Shown one piece after another: positions 17,485-26,554 of a stretch of DNA of 41,229 nt (the stretch's first letter is position 1; every line of letters starts with the position of its first letter). Location of the stretch: positions 70,358 through 111,586 of the forward strand of contig JAPLDH010000078.1 of the NCBI GenBank assembly GCA_026391355.1, in the 5' to 3' direction. The stretch comes from Bacteroidota bacterium. Its GTDB lineage: Bacteria; Bacteroidota; Bacteroidia; Bacteroidales; FEN-979. A model generated the notes under the pieces. That model ran no database searches, had not been told where the DNA came from, and worked only from the letters and a program-made list of their open reading frames with translations. The translations under genes and the position numbers were made by a program.

Positions 17485-17560
17485 AGATTATTCAGGAATT
17501 GTCCGGCTCCTCATAGATCATCTCCTATAACAGCAGTGATAAATCCTGTTGAGAACCCTT

Positions 17561-19933
17561 TTAGTTCACAAGGATCTCATCTGCAAAAATCCAGGCTTTT
17601 TTACCTGCTCCCGGATGACCTTCCGGACAAGTTCCGATAGTGTGGGCTACTATTTTCAAATATACGACAGTCTCATTCGGATCAAAGGGTGCTTCATTGT
17701 TTTTTGCTTCCTTATCAGGTGAAACCGATACAGGGTCTCCTGATTTCCAGTTGAATTCCTTAATGAAGATATTCTCCTTGTTTACAGGCTCATCATTCCT
17801 GATAACTGCGATCTTCGTATAATTAATCCCATCCATTGATGCCCAGTATTCAACATCGCTGGGAAGAAAAATCCAGGATTCGATATTCTGCAGAAACCCG
17901 GTAGTGATCGTATGGATCCGCTTCGCTCTTCCCATGTTGATGGTCACCTCCATATCACATCCCTCATAACCTTGCCAGCAATTGTCGAGGTAATCAAGAC
18001 TTCCCCTCACCGCATCAACCAATGCTTTTTCGCCCCCGGCAGCATATTTTTCCGAGAATGAGTTTTTGATCTGGATCTGTTTCCCTGTTGAGAGGCTCGG
18101 TTGCACTTTCCTGGGATTATTCAACTGATCCAGTATCGGGTGATCGATCATTGCGATCACATCTGTTTCCGGTTTTAATTCCTCGAAAATAATCAGTTCA
18201 TTCTCCCCCGCTTTCAGCCAGGGAGCGGGAATATATATTGTTTGTTGCGGACCGATATTCCAGAACCTGCCAAGATTATGGCCGTTCACCCATGCAACAC
18301 CTTTTCCGGATGAACGCAGGTCAAGATAGGTATCACCGGTTTCTTTCAAAACAAATGATCCCTTTCTGAACAGGGGACCATTCCCCGTTCTTGTAGTTTT
18401 AAATTCAAATCCCTTCGTATCTGTCAGAGGAAACCTGTACATTTTCCAACCTTTCAGTTCAGTGTCATTTAATAAAACTTTTTCCGTTATCCCTTTCCGG
18501 TTATCATTTAAAAAAGGACCATAATTGATACGTCCAAGATTTTCGACAAGTATATCGAGGGTAGCGCCTTCCTTGGGGATTGCTATCTGGGCCATGTCCT
18601 GGTTATTCCTGCGGTCGAGAATAGCAACACGTACTCCGTTAATATAAACCAGGCCATAATCCCGAAGACCCCCGGTCTTTAAAATTCCTTTCAGCGGACC
18701 TGCAAGATTTGTACGATAAAGCACGTAACCGTATCCCTGATCAAGATCTTCAAAAGTTAGCGGCAGATCGGATGAAACAGGTTCAGGCAGGTTATTAATA
18801 AGTTCGGCGGTTTGTTTCAGACTAATTGCCGGTACACTGATCACTTTCTTTTTTACCGGCACCTCCGGGAGTTTTTCATCTTTAGGCATATTTTTCAGGA
18901 TCACCTCGCGAAATGCCATGTATTTAGGCGTTGCATTTCCGGCTTCATCAATGGGAGCATCGTAATCGTAACTACTTGTTTGAGGAGAATATCCAAGACG
19001 TTTGTCCATATTTGCCCCGTTCATAAAACCTCTTGTTGTGCCACCGTGGGCCATATACATATTAATGGACAGTCCTTTGGATAAGACTGAATCATAAGCT
19101 CCCACACATTCCTGGGTCGACTGACCATGATGTGAAACACCCCATGAATCAAACCAGCCGGGGTACCATTCCGCAATAAAATAGGGACCGTCCTGACGAT
19201 ATTTTCTGACAATTTCTTTTACCTCGCTCACATTATCGATCCCGTTCAGGGCAGGTAAGACCCCATCCAGCTGACCATTTCCGGTCTGATCCGGTCCGTC
19301 GCAGGTATACATGTCGATATCAAAACCGGCATCCCTGATAATGCGTTTATTTATTGTGAGATACTCTTTATCTTTATCATAGGAACCATATTCATTTTCG
19401 AGTTGTACCAAAATGATCGGACCGCCATTCGTGACCTGAAGCGGAACCAGTTGTTTACCCAGTTCGGAAAAATAGGTCCGGCTAAGTTCCAGAAACTTCG
19501 GATCACGACTGCGCACTGTCAATCCTTTTTCCTTCAATAACCACCATGGATATCCTCCAAATTCCCATTCGGCACAGGCATATGGACTTGGCCGGATGAT
19601 GACCCACAATCCTTCTTCCTGGGCCAGCCGGACAAATTCTGCCACATCTGCATTTCCAGTGAAGTTGAATTTCCCTTTCTCCGATTCATGATAATTCCAG
19701 AATATATAGGTTGCAATAGTATTCAAACCCATCGCTTTTGCCATGTGTAAACGATCACGCCAACATTCCCGTGGAATCCGCGCAAAATGCATTTCTCCGC
19801 TGATGATCCGAAAGGGTTTTCCATCCAGTAAAAAACTATTGTTCCCGATACTGAATGTATGTGAACCCTTCCCGGCAATCCCAAATTGGAAAGCAGTTGC
19901 AAGAAATAATAATATTACCAAACCTCTTTTCAT
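17561..19933 (-). CDS. Glycoside hydrolase family 35 beta-galactosidase with C-terminal F5/8-type domain
   Basis: A 790-residue secreted beta-galactosidase that removes terminal beta-galactose from glycans. The ATG at 19933 gives a signal peptide (MKRGLVILLFLATAFQFGIAG); a start at 19954 would add seven residues before it. The GH35 catalytic barrel covers about 25-350, with ISGEMHFARIPRECWRDR, the acid/base motif QLENEYGSY (Glu181) and the nucleophile motif FIAEWYPGWFDSWG (Glu255). Residues 400-610 form the beta-sandwich domains that usually follow (GVAWVNGHNLGRFWNIGPQ). Residues 620-790 resemble a discoidin / F5/8 type C carbohydrate-binding module. The very end is duplicated as a remnant at 11684-11761. 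No transporter or regulator of a polysaccharide utilisation locus is adjacent. Confidence 0.93.
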   Translation of the reverse strand: MKRGLVILLFLATAFQFGIAGKGSHTFSIGNNSFLLDGKPFRIISGEMHFARIPRECWRDRLHMAKAMGLNTIATYIFWNYHESEKGKFNFTGNADVAEFVRLAQEEGLWVIIRPSPYACAEWEFGGYPWWLLKEKGLTVRSRDPKFLELSRTYFSELGKQLVPLQVTNGGPIILVQLENEYGSYDKDKEYLTINKRIIRDAGFDIDMYTCDGPDQTGNGQLDGVLPALNGIDNVSEVKEIVRKYRQDGPYFIAEWYPGWFDSWGVSHHGQSTQECVGAYDSVLSKGLSINMYMAHGGTTRGFMNGANMDKRLGYSPQTSSYDYDAPIDEAGNATPKYMAFREVILKNMPKDEKLPEVPVKKKVISVPAISLKQTAELINNLPEPVSSDLPLTFEDLDQGYGYVLYRTNLAGPLKGILKTGGLRDYGLVYINGVRVAILDRRNNQDMAQIAIPKEGATLDILVENLGRINYGPFLNDNRKGITEKVLLNDTELKGWKMYRFPLTDTKGFEFKTTRTGNGPLFRKGSFVLKETGDTYLDLRSSGKGVAWVNGHNLGRFWNIGPQQTIYIPAPWLKAGENELIIFEELKPETDVIAMIDHPILDQLNNPRKVQPSLSTGKQIQIKNSFSEKYAAGGEKALVDAVRGSLDYLDNCWQGYEGCDMEVTINMGRAKRIHTITTGFLQNIESWIFLPSDVEYWASMDGINYTKIAVIRNDEPVNKENIFIKEFNWKSGDPVSVSPDKEAKNNEAPFDPNETVVYLKIVAHTIGTCPEGHPGAGKKAWIFADEILVN

Positions 19934-19965
19934 GATAATCCTTTTTGACGGCAATAATAAAGAAA

Positions 19966-19993
19966 AAACCTGATAGATGATAATACCAGGTTT
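19966..19993 (-). terminator. Rho-independent-type terminator after the DUF6600 gene
   Basis: On the minus strand a 7-bp stem AAACCTG / CAGGTTT (19987-19993 with 19966-19972) with a 14-base loop is followed by T-rich sequence (TTTCTTT). It lies between the DUF6600 gene stop at 20014 and the GH35 start at 19933, and probably separates their transcription. Confidence 0.55.
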
Positions 19994-20013
19994 CTTTTCT
20001 CAATAAATTGGTG

Positions 20014-21228
20014 TTAACGGCGATTTGGTGCTTTATCTGTTGTGGTTTTTTTTGGGGGATCCGGATTGGACTGACGGTCGGTTTTCCCCTTATTCTCCGG
20101 GGCATTTTGTTTTTGGGGTGGTTGTTGACCTTTTGTTTTTTCCGATGCAACGGTATGCTGTCCCTGATTGTTTTGAGTGTTCAATGAAGGGTTAACAGTC
20201 AGGGGCTGTTTGTCAGTTCTTTGACCATCCTGAGGGGATATTTTACCTTCCCTTTTTGATGGCTGCTGATTTTGCTGATCCTTTTGTGGTACAACTTTCC
20301 CCTGTTGGCCGTTTCTCTGTTCAATGGGTGTGGCCGTTTTTGTGGTCTGAACATTCGATCCTGTTCTTGTATTAACCGGGGATGGGGTAGAATTCCGTTT
20401 TGGCGGAAATGGTTTTCTTTCTGCTATTGGGATAACATCCTTCAGTTTATCAACTCTTTTTGGTGCAACCCTTGAACCTGCCTCGGGGGATTTTCTGATT
20501 GCCGGTTTGTAAATTGAGAGATTATCGCCATTTAACCTTTCAGCCGGTTTCGTTTCTTCGCGAATGGCAACAGGCTTGATCACCCTGCCGGTGGATCTCT
20601 GGACTTCATCCCTGTCGGGACCTGCAAGGTAGGTCACACGGGTATTTCTGTCGACATGTGTATTGGTGATGGTTCTCGTTCGTTGGATAAAGTTATGATT
20701 TTCCCTCCTGTCGATATAATAATCGGCCAAATTATGACGGCAAAAATCCCGGTCTCTGATAAAGATCCACTGGTCAGTCGGAGCATAGTAATTATTGATA
20801 ACGGTAATATTAATATTGAAGCCGGGAGCCAGGGGTGTCCAGCCATAATAACCATCACAACTTCTCCAGCTAACCCAGGCAGGACCCCATACCCGACCCG
20901 GAACCCAGATCCATCCATACATGGGATCATATAACCAGCGACCATAGTGAAAAGGTGCCCATCCCCAGGGATATGCAGAAACCCAGGTCCAGCCAAATTC
21001 CGTTAAAACCCATTGGCCTTCAGTTGCATAAGGAAAAAAACCATGATCAACATCCGGAATCCATGCATACCCGTAATTGGGATAATCTACCCAAACCCCA
21101 TAAGGACTTAACTGATCATAGAATACCTGGAAATTTACATCCATGTTTTGTGCGGTGACATTGTTTGTTAAAAGCCCTGATATATTCATGAATATAATCA
21201 CGGCAAAGATTCTGATTAGCGTTTTCAT
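20014..21228 (-). CDS. Secreted DUF6600-type protein, Trp/Tyr-rich N-terminal domain and Gln/Pro/Lys-rich tail
   Basis: A 404-residue exported protein. The ATG at 21228 yields a signal peptide (MKTLIRIFAVIIFMNISG..., cleavage near VTAQN); the longer frame from 21294 is unlikely. Residues about 30-140 contain repeated aromatic motifs typical of DUF6600: YDQLSPYGVWVDYPNYGYAWIP, WVLTEFGWTWVSAYPWGWAPFHYGRW and GWIWVPGRVWGPAWVSW, each cited here as separate blocks. The second half is low-complexity, rich in Gln, Pro, Lys and Thr, and probably disordered. The function is not known; the family is common in envelope-associated proteins of Bacteroidota and Acidobacteria. It is a single gene, leftward, with a hairpin terminator behind it. 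No consensus promoter was found in 21229-21445. Confidence 0.8.
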   Translation of the reverse strand: MKTLIRIFAVIIFMNISGLLTNNVTAQNMDVNFQVFYDQLSPYGVWVDYPNYGYAWIPDVDHGFFPYATEGQWVLTEFGWTWVSAYPWGWAPFHYGRWLYDPMYGWIWVPGRVWGPAWVSWRSCDGYYGWTPLAPGFNINITVINNYYAPTDQWIFIRDRDFCRHNLADYYIDRRENHNFIQRTRTITNTHVDRNTRVTYLAGPDRDEVQRSTGRVIKPVAIREETKPAERLNGDNLSIYKPAIRKSPEAGSRVAPKRVDKLKDVIPIAERKPFPPKRNSTPSPVNTRTGSNVQTTKTATPIEQRNGQQGKVVPQKDQQNQQPSKREGKISPQDGQRTDKQPLTVNPSLNTQNNQGQHTVASEKTKGQQPPQKQNAPENKGKTDRQSNPDPPKKTTTDKAPNRR

Positions 21229-21472
21229 GGTAGTTGAATTTAGGACGACTCTCCCACAACAAACATTATTCCAAATATTTCTATTTCCTTCCAATTAAGT
21301 CCGGAGGCCCTTATAACCCGCGTATTTATTAAGCAAACGCATCCCTCATTTTTTATTTTGTTGTTTTCATATATATCTGCACTGTATTCTACGTTATTTA
21401 TTTTTTTATTCATAATATATTTTTCAATTTTGCTTTTTGAATTAAGTGTATGAATCTATAATTCCTCTTCTT

Positions 21473-22792
21473 ATGAAAGACACCCCCATAAATTTTGAGG
21501 TTGTAAATAAACATATTCTTGAGAGCAATATACGTAATCTCGGCAAAGCTTCAATACGTGAAATAAAAAGGCTGATAAACAATATTGAAAGCGAGACCGG
21601 AGAAAAGTTCATCAGGATGGAAATGGGAGTGCCCGGACTTGCGCCTGTAGCGATTGGTGTAGAGGCTGAAATCAATGCTTTAAAGCGTGGTGTTGCTGCA
21701 ATTTACCCTGATATTGAAGGTATGCCTTCCTTCAAGAAAGAGGTGGCCAGGTTCATTAAACTGTTTCTTGATATTGATGTTGAAGAAGGTCACTGCGTGC
21801 CTACGGTTGGTTCAATGCAGGCGGGTTTCGCCGCTTTCCTCACTCTGGCGCGTATGTATAAGGAACGGGATACGACCCTGTTTATTGACCCCGGTTTTCC
21901 TGTTCACCATCAGCAACATATTGTTCTTGGCCAGAAGTTCGCATCTTTCGATGTATATGACTTCAGGGGTGATAAACTAAGGGATAAGCTGGAATCCTAT
22001 CTTGAAAAAGGAAATATCCACTCAATCCTGTATTCTAATCCGAACAATCCTTCCTGGATCTGTTTTAACGATAAAGAACTGCAGATCATTGGTGATCTCG
22101 CCAACAAATACAACCTGGTCATCCTTGAGGACCTGGCCTATTTTGGAATGGATTTCAGAAAAGATTATTCACGTCCCGGAATACCTCCATTTCAACCTAC
22201 CGTGGCCAAATATACTGACAATTTTATTCTTTTCATTTCCAGTTCAAAAGCATTCAGCTATGCAGGGCAACGCATTGCTGCAATGGTAATTTCTTCGAAG
22301 GTCTTCAATACAAAGGCACCCGATCTACTAAGGTTTTATACAACCGATTGTTTTGGCAGGGCTATGATCTATGGTACACTGTATGCCCTGAGCGCCGGGA
22401 CCAGCCATTCTGCACAATATGCACTGGCAGCTATACTGAAAGCGGTGAATGACGGTACCTATAACTTTGTGGAGGTAGTAAGGGAGTATGGCGAAAAAGC
22501 CAGGATCATGAAGAAGATGTTCACTGATAACGGGTTTCATATTGTTTACGATAAAGACGAAGATGTTCCAATTGGGGACGGATTCTACTTTACTTTCTCA
22601 TATCCTGGGTTTACAGGAGAGGATTTGCTGAAAGAACTGTTATTTTACGGGATCAGCGCCATCTCACTAACCATAACCGGCAGTGAGAGGTCCGAAGGTA
22701 TCCGGGCATGCGTATCCCTCGTCAGGCGGACACAATTCCCCGACCTGGAATTCAGACTCAGAAAATTTCACGAACAACATAAAATCGGATAA
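21473..22792 (+). CDS. PLP-dependent aminotransferase, class I/II (fold type I)
   Basis: A 439-residue cytoplasmic aminotransferase. The PLP-binding lysine is Lys259 in SSSKAFSYAGQRIAAM. Other fold-type-I hallmarks are YSNPNNPSWICF (substrate carboxylate and PLP-ring Asn), EDLAYFGMDF (Asp/Tyr contacting PLP) and EGMPSFKKEVARF near the N-terminus. The amino donor cannot be read from the sequence; aspartate, branched-chain and aromatic types all remain possible. The ATG at 21473 is preferred over an in-frame GTG at 21446. It lies upstream of a 2-oxoacid:ferredoxin oxidoreductase cluster and about 10 kb from the HPAD operon, so a role in amino-acid fermentation is attractive, but that is inference. 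Confidence 0.87.
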   Translation: MKDTPINFEVVNKHILESNIRNLGKASIREIKRLINNIESETGEKFIRMEMGVPGLAPVAIGVEAEINALKRGVAAIYPDIEGMPSFKKEVARFIKLFLDIDVEEGHCVPTVGSMQAGFAAFLTLARMYKERDTTLFIDPGFPVHHQQHIVLGQKFASFDVYDFRGDKLRDKLESYLEKGNIHSILYSNPNNPSWICFNDKELQIIGDLANKYNLVILEDLAYFGMDFRKDYSRPGIPPFQPTVAKYTDNFILFISSSKAFSYAGQRIAAMVISSKVFNTKAPDLLRFYTTDCFGRAMIYGTLYALSAGTSHSAQYALAAILKAVNDGTYNFVEVVREYGEKARIMKKMFTDNGFHIVYDKDEDVPIGDGFYFTFSYPGFTGEDLLKELLFYGISAISLTITGSERSEGIRACVSLVRRTQFPDLEFRLRKFHEQHKIG

Positions 22793-22812
22793 GATTAACA
22801 AGCTATTTTTTC

Positions 22813-22886
22813 ACCGCAAAGTCGCAAAGGCACTGAGAAACAATTTGTTGAAATTTATTGTCTTTTCATCGCCGCGTCTCTGCGGT
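22813..22886. repeat. Inverted pair of period-8 ACCGCA-type repeats
   Basis: Three 8-bp units (ACCGCAAA, GTCGCAAA, GGCACTGA) at 22813-22836 face two minus-strand units (ACCGCAGA, GACGCGGC) at 22871-22886, about 34 bp apart. The outer ACCGCA / TGCGGT can pair. The same word family occurs at 40991-41020. The pair lies inside an N-terminal open extension of the next ORF, which argues that the extension is not coding. Confidence 0.7.
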
Positions 22887-22898
22887 TTTAATTTCCAC

Positions 22899-23663
22899 GT
22901 GAAGAGTTTCTTATTATTCATTGTCGGCTTCCTTTGTGTCAGCAACATCAAGCTGAACGGACAGGATATTATCACAGATTCTTTGACCGGTGTTGTAATT
23001 GTTTTCAGTGCGAAAGATAATATGTTCCCTCATCACTGGAATTCTGCCAAAATTCATGCAGAGGCAATTCCGCTTGACATCACAGAATACAAGAGGGCAC
23101 AGGATATTATTATCAGAGCACTTGCAAAATACCCGCTTGAAATTCTGAAAAAAAATCTCCAGACAGTATTTGTTTTAAGTAGCGTCTCCTTTTATGGAGT
23201 TCCTTACGGAGGAACCTCATCCACGGAAAAAAAAGCAGTTTACCTTACGGATGATCCCCGGTTCGGTAAGGATGATGAATTTATGGAGAGCCTGTTCCAT
23301 CATGAATTTGCCCACATCCTTTACAATAATTATTCACATTACCTGTCAAAAAAAAAATGGAAAGCTGCAAATCATCCAGGGTTCAGCTATGGAAGCGGTG
23401 GTATGGAAGCAATTCGTCTTGGCGACTCATCCATGGATTATGATTCCCTCCTGAACGAACAAGGTTTCTTGAACATGTACAGTCAATCATCAATGGATGA
23501 AGATTTCCATGTATTTTCCCAGAATCTGTTCAATGGAGGAAAGAAATTCTGGAACATTGTCGACAATCATGATAAAATAAGGGTAAAAATGCTCCTTATT
23601 GTCCGGTTTTATAACAGAATAGATCCCCTTTTTACAGAAGCGTATTTCAGAAACCAGGATTGA
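22899..23663 (+). CDS. Exported putative zinc metallopeptidase (HExxH)
   Basis: A protein of about 254 residues, taking the GTG at 22899 as start. The frame is open further upstream to 22683, but that part overlaps the aminotransferase and a repeat pair. From the GTG the protein begins VKSFLLFIVGFLCVSN, a plausible signal peptide. A HHEFAHILYNN segment provides an HExxH zinc motif (His135, Glu136, His139), with SSMDEDFHVFSQ downstream as a possible source of the third ligand. This pattern resembles putative zinc-binding metallopeptidases of Bacteroidota, but I cannot name a family firmly. No other domain is visible. The start codon and substrate are both uncertain. Confidence 0.62.
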   Translation: MKSFLLFIVGFLCVSNIKLNGQDIITDSLTGVVIVFSAKDNMFPHHWNSAKIHAEAIPLDITEYKRAQDIIIRALAKYPLEILKKNLQTVFVLSSVSFYGVPYGGTSSTEKKAVYLTDDPRFGKDDEFMESLFHHEFAHILYNNYSHYLSKKKWKAANHPGFSYGSGGMEAIRLGDSSMDYDSLLNEQGFLNMYSQSSMDEDFHVFSQNLFNGGKKFWNIVDNHDKIRVKMLLIVRFYNRIDPLFTEAYFRNQD

Positions 23664-23795
23664 AACACGCCTCTTTATATTTATTCTAAATTATCTGTCA
23701 CTCCTTAAAAAGTACATTTCATTCGTCCTTCTGATCGGAAAATTTTCTGTAATTTCGTAAAATCTTTTCAGAATATCTTCTAAATCAAATAAAAC

Positions 23796-24026
23796 ATGGC
23801 TAAAATCAAGGGTGATATTGTAATCAACGTGGAAAGGTGCAAGGGATGCGAGGTCTGCATTGCTGCTTGTCCAACCTCTGTGATTGCAATGTCGAAAGAG
23901 GTCAATGGCAAAGGATATCATTTTGCGATGAAAGTTAATGATACCTGTACAGGCTGCATCAACTGTGCCCTGGTTTGTCCTGATGGTGTAATTACGGTTT
24001 ACAGGGCAAAGATCACTACTGAATAA
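23796..24026 (+). CDS. Ferredoxin-like (delta) subunit of 2-oxoacid:ferredoxin oxidoreductase
   Basis: A 76-residue 2x[4Fe-4S] ferredoxin with motifs CKGCEVCIAACPT (Cys17, 20, 23, 27) and CTGCINCALVCPD. It is the first gene of a delta-alpha-beta-gamma set and would pass electrons from the thiamine-diphosphate enzyme to soluble ferredoxin. The spacing to the alpha subunit is 19 bp. A near-match to the -7 element (TAATTTCG, one mismatch) lies at 23750-23757. The four-subunit architecture is that of VOR/KOR-type enzymes, oxidising branched-chain 2-oxoacids or 2-oxoglutarate to acyl-CoA. Confidence 0.88.
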   Translation: MAKIKGDIVINVERCKGCEVCIAACPTSVIAMSKEVNGKGYHFAMKVNDTCTGCINCALVCPDGVITVYRAKITTE

Positions 24027-24045
24027 AATATAAAACATATAGCGA

Positions 24046-25128
24046 ATGGGCGAACTTAGACTTATGAAAGGCAATGAAGCCGTTGCAGAAGCTGCAATCC
24101 GTGCTGGGTGCGACGGTTATTTTGGTTATCCGATCACTCCCCAATCAGAGATCATGGAATACCTGATGGCTGAGAAACCGCATGAAAGGACAGGAATGGT
24201 AGTTCTTCAGGCGGAAAGTGAAACGGCTTCGATCAACATGTTATATGGTGGTGCAGGAACCGGGAAAATGGTAATGACCTCTTCCTCAAGTCCCGGGATA
24301 AGCCTTATGCAGGAGGGGATCAGTTATATGGCGGGAGCTGAACTTCCCTGTTTACTGGTCAACATCGTGCGCGGCGGACCGGGATTGGGTACCATCCAGC
24401 CATCCCAGGCCGATTATTTCCAGGCCGTGAAAGGTGGTGGTCATGGTGATTACAAGATGATCGTACTTGCTCCTGCTTCTGTGCAGGAGATGTGTGATTT
24501 TGTTAAGCTCGGTTTCGAACTCTCTTTCAAATACAGGACCCCCGCATTTATTCTTTCCGACGGAGCCATCGGCCAGATGATGGAAAAAGTGGAACTCTTT
24601 GACCCAATCCCACGAAGAACGGAAGCAGAATTGATTAAGCAATGCCCCTGGGCAGCAACCGGTAAGCCCAAAAACCGTGAACACATCATTATCACCTCAT
24701 TGGATCTTGATCCTGCCGGACAGGAAAGAGTCAACCTGAAACTCCAGGCAAAATACAAGATAATGGAGGAGAATGAAGTCAGGTATGAAACGATTCAATG
24801 TGATGATGCAGAATATATTTTTGTTGCATTCGGATTATCCGCAAGAATTTGTCAGAAATCAATTGATCTTGCACGAAAAAAGGGCATCAAGGTTGGGCTT
24901 TTCCGCCCCATCACCCTTTCTCCTTTCCCAACGAAACCGCTGGGTGAAATGAGCAAAAGAGTAAAAGGTATCCTCGTTGTTGAAATGAATGCAGGTCAGA
25001 TGATCGAAGACGTCAGGTTATCTGTTCATAGTGATCAGAAGGTTGAACATTACGGCCGTTTTGGGGGTATTATTCCTTCACCGGATGAAGTTGTAGCAGC
25101 CCTGGAACAAAAAATTATCGGAGGTTAA
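24046..25128 (+). CDS. vorB: 2-oxoacid:ferredoxin oxidoreductase alpha subunit (VorB-like)
   Basis: A 360-residue alpha subunit with the pyrimidine-binding domain of thiamine-diphosphate enzymes: GYFGYPITPQSEIMEYL (about 22-38), AESETASINMLYGGAGTG, TSSSSPGISLMQEGISYMAG and VRGGPGLG. The C-terminal transketolase-like domain starts near residue 250 (AEYIFVAFGLSARICQKSIDLAR). The length fits VorB of four-subunit enzymes. The substrate cannot be decided: 2-oxoisovalerate-type, aryl-pyruvate or 2-oxoglutarate are all possible. The beta subunit follows after one base, so the genes are translationally coupled. It runs in reverse if reduced ferredoxin is plentiful, as known for this class. Confidence 0.85.
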   Translation: MGELRLMKGNEAVAEAAIRAGCDGYFGYPITPQSEIMEYLMAEKPHERTGMVVLQAESETASINMLYGGAGTGKMVMTSSSSPGISLMQEGISYMAGAELPCLLVNIVRGGPGLGTIQPSQADYFQAVKGGGHGDYKMIVLAPASVQEMCDFVKLGFELSFKYRTPAFILSDGAIGQMMEKVELFDPIPRRTEAELIKQCPWAATGKPKNREHIIITSLDLDPAGQERVNLKLQAKYKIMEENEVRYETIQCDDAEYIFVAFGLSARICQKSIDLARKKGIKVGLFRPITLSPFPTKPLGEMSKRVKGILVVEMNAGQMIEDVRLSVHSDQKVEHYGRFGGIIPSPDEVVAALEQKIIGG

Positions 25129-25129
25129 T

Positions 25130-25942
25130 ATGGAAGATCAAGTGACAAAAATCGATATACGAAAAGACGAAAACATCGTTTATAAAAGAACTGATCTTTT
25201 GGTTGACCGCCCCCTCAGTTACTGTCCGGGATGCGGTCATGGAGTTGTCCACCGGATGCTCATGGAAACCCTTGAAGAAATGGATATCCAGGACAAAACC
25301 ATTGGCGTTTCCCCGGTAGGATGTTCGGTACTTGCCTATGATTTTATGAATATCGATATGTTGGGAGCGGCACATGGCCGTGCGCCTGCACTTGCAACAG
25401 CCATTAAACGTTTGTGGCCTGAACGGTTCGTGTTCACCTACCAGGGTGATGGAGATCTTGCTGCGATTGGTACCGCAGAAACGATTCATGCATGCAACCG
25501 TGGAGAGAACTTTGTGATAATCTTCATCAACAACGGAATTTACGGAATGACAGGAGGCCAAATGGCACCGACAACATTGCCCGGCATGCGTTCTTCTACC
25601 TCGCCTTACGGCCGTGATGTGGCAACTATGGGACATCCTTTAAAAATCACTGAACTGATTGCCCAACTTCCAGGAACCTATTATGTCACCAGGCAGGCAG
25701 TTCACACCCCCAACCATGTCAGGAGAACTAAAAAAGCCCTGCGGAAAGCTTTTGAAAACCAGAAACGAAATACAGGAATATCCTTTATTGAAGTGGTTTC
25801 CAACTGTAATTCCGGGTGGAAGATGACTCCCGTCCAGTCCAATAAATGGATGGAAGACAATATGTTTCCTTTTTATCCATTGGGAGATATCAAAGTTGAC
25901 GGACAACTTGTACCGAAGAAAGAGACTGCCGAAAAAGAATAA
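25130..25942 (+). CDS. 2-oxoacid:ferredoxin oxidoreductase beta subunit (thiamine diphosphate-binding)
   Basis: A 270-residue beta subunit. It has the CPGCG motif (SYCPGCGHGVVHRML) that ligates the proximal [4Fe-4S] cluster, and the thiamine-diphosphate motif GDGDLAAIGTAETIHA ... INNGIYGMTGGQ. A further conserved cysteine occurs in VSNCNSGW. It catalyses decarboxylation of the 2-oxoacid together with the alpha subunit. The start is one base after the alpha stop. The 3' flank carries a period-8 array that leads into the gamma gene. Confidence 0.9.
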   Translation: MEDQVTKIDIRKDENIVYKRTDLLVDRPLSYCPGCGHGVVHRMLMETLEEMDIQDKTIGVSPVGCSVLAYDFMNIDMLGAAHGRAPALATAIKRLWPERFVFTYQGDGDLAAIGTAETIHACNRGENFVIIFINNGIYGMTGGQMAPTTLPGMRSSTSPYGRDVATMGHPLKITELIAQLPGTYYVTRQAVHTPNHVRRTKKALRKAFENQKRNTGISFIEVVSNCNSGWKMTPVQSNKWMEDNMFPFYPLGDIKVDGQLVPKKETAEKE

Positions 25943-25950
25943 AGGATTCA

Positions 25951-25990
25951 TCAACTCAACAATTCAATAATTCAACAAATCATCATATGA
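25951..25990 (+). repeat. Period-8 AT-rich degenerate array (5 units) ending in a start codon
   Basis: Units such as TCAACTCA, ACAATTCA, ATAATTCA and ACAAATCA keep strict 8-bp spacing through the 44-bp beta-gamma gap. The final unit TCATATGA contains the ATG (25987) of the gamma subunit gene. Confidence 0.65.
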
Positions 25991-26541
25991 CAGAAGAAAT
26001 TATCATTGCCGGTTTTGGGGGTCAGGGTGTTCTTTCGATGGGAAAGATCCTCGCTTACTCAGGTGTGATGCAGAACAAAGAGGTCAGTTGGATGCCATCC
26101 TATGGTCCTGAAATGAGAGGTGGTACGGCCAATGTTACCGTTATTATCAGCGACGAGCGCATCAGTTCTCCTATCCTGAACAGCTATGATACCGGGATCA
26201 TTCTTAACCAGCAGTCACTTGATAAATTTGAAAAGACCATCAAACCCGGCGGCCTTCTCATCTATGATCCCAATGGAATCACCCATCCCCCCGTAAGAAA
26301 GGACATAAATATCTATTCGATCGCCGCTGCCGATGAAGCCGGGAAAATCGGCCTCAGCAAGGTATTCAACATGATCGTACTCGGCGGATTCCTGAAGCTG
26401 AAACCGCTGGTGAACCCTGAGAATATTCACAAAGGACTTGAGAAATCCTTACCTGCACGACACCATAAGCTCATCCCTGACAATGAAAAAGCAATCGAAC
26501 TCGGTAAAGAGTTATTGATACCTGTGGTGGTTCTTAATTGA
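25987..26541 (+). CDS. 2-oxoacid:ferredoxin oxidoreductase gamma subunit
   Basis: A 184-residue gamma-type subunit with the nucleotide-like N-terminus IIIAGFGGQGVLSMGKILAYSG (about 5-26), the SWMPSYGPEMRGGTANVTVIIS motif and the LNQQSLDKFE segment typical of the pyruvate/2-oxoacid oxidoreductase gamma family, which helps bind CoA. It completes the delta-alpha-beta-gamma set. In the two-subunit enzyme at 38062-40955 the equivalent domain is fused to the alpha subunit. The next gene begins 13 bp later, so the transcript may extend further. Confidence 0.9.
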   Translation: MTEEIIIAGFGGQGVLSMGKILAYSGVMQNKEVSWMPSYGPEMRGGTANVTVIISDERISSPILNSYDTGIILNQQSLDKFEKTIKPGGLLIYDPNGITHPPVRKDINIYSIAAADEAGKIGLSKVFNMIVLGGFLKLKPLVNPENIHKGLEKSLPARHHKLIPDNEKAIELGKELLIPVVVLN

Positions 26542-26554
26542 TTTCTCCGGAAAA

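Noticed and set aside
22683-22898. N-terminal extension of the metallopeptidase-like ORF
   Set aside because: It overlaps the aminotransferase gene and an inverted repeat pair, and would place 72 residues before a signal peptide.
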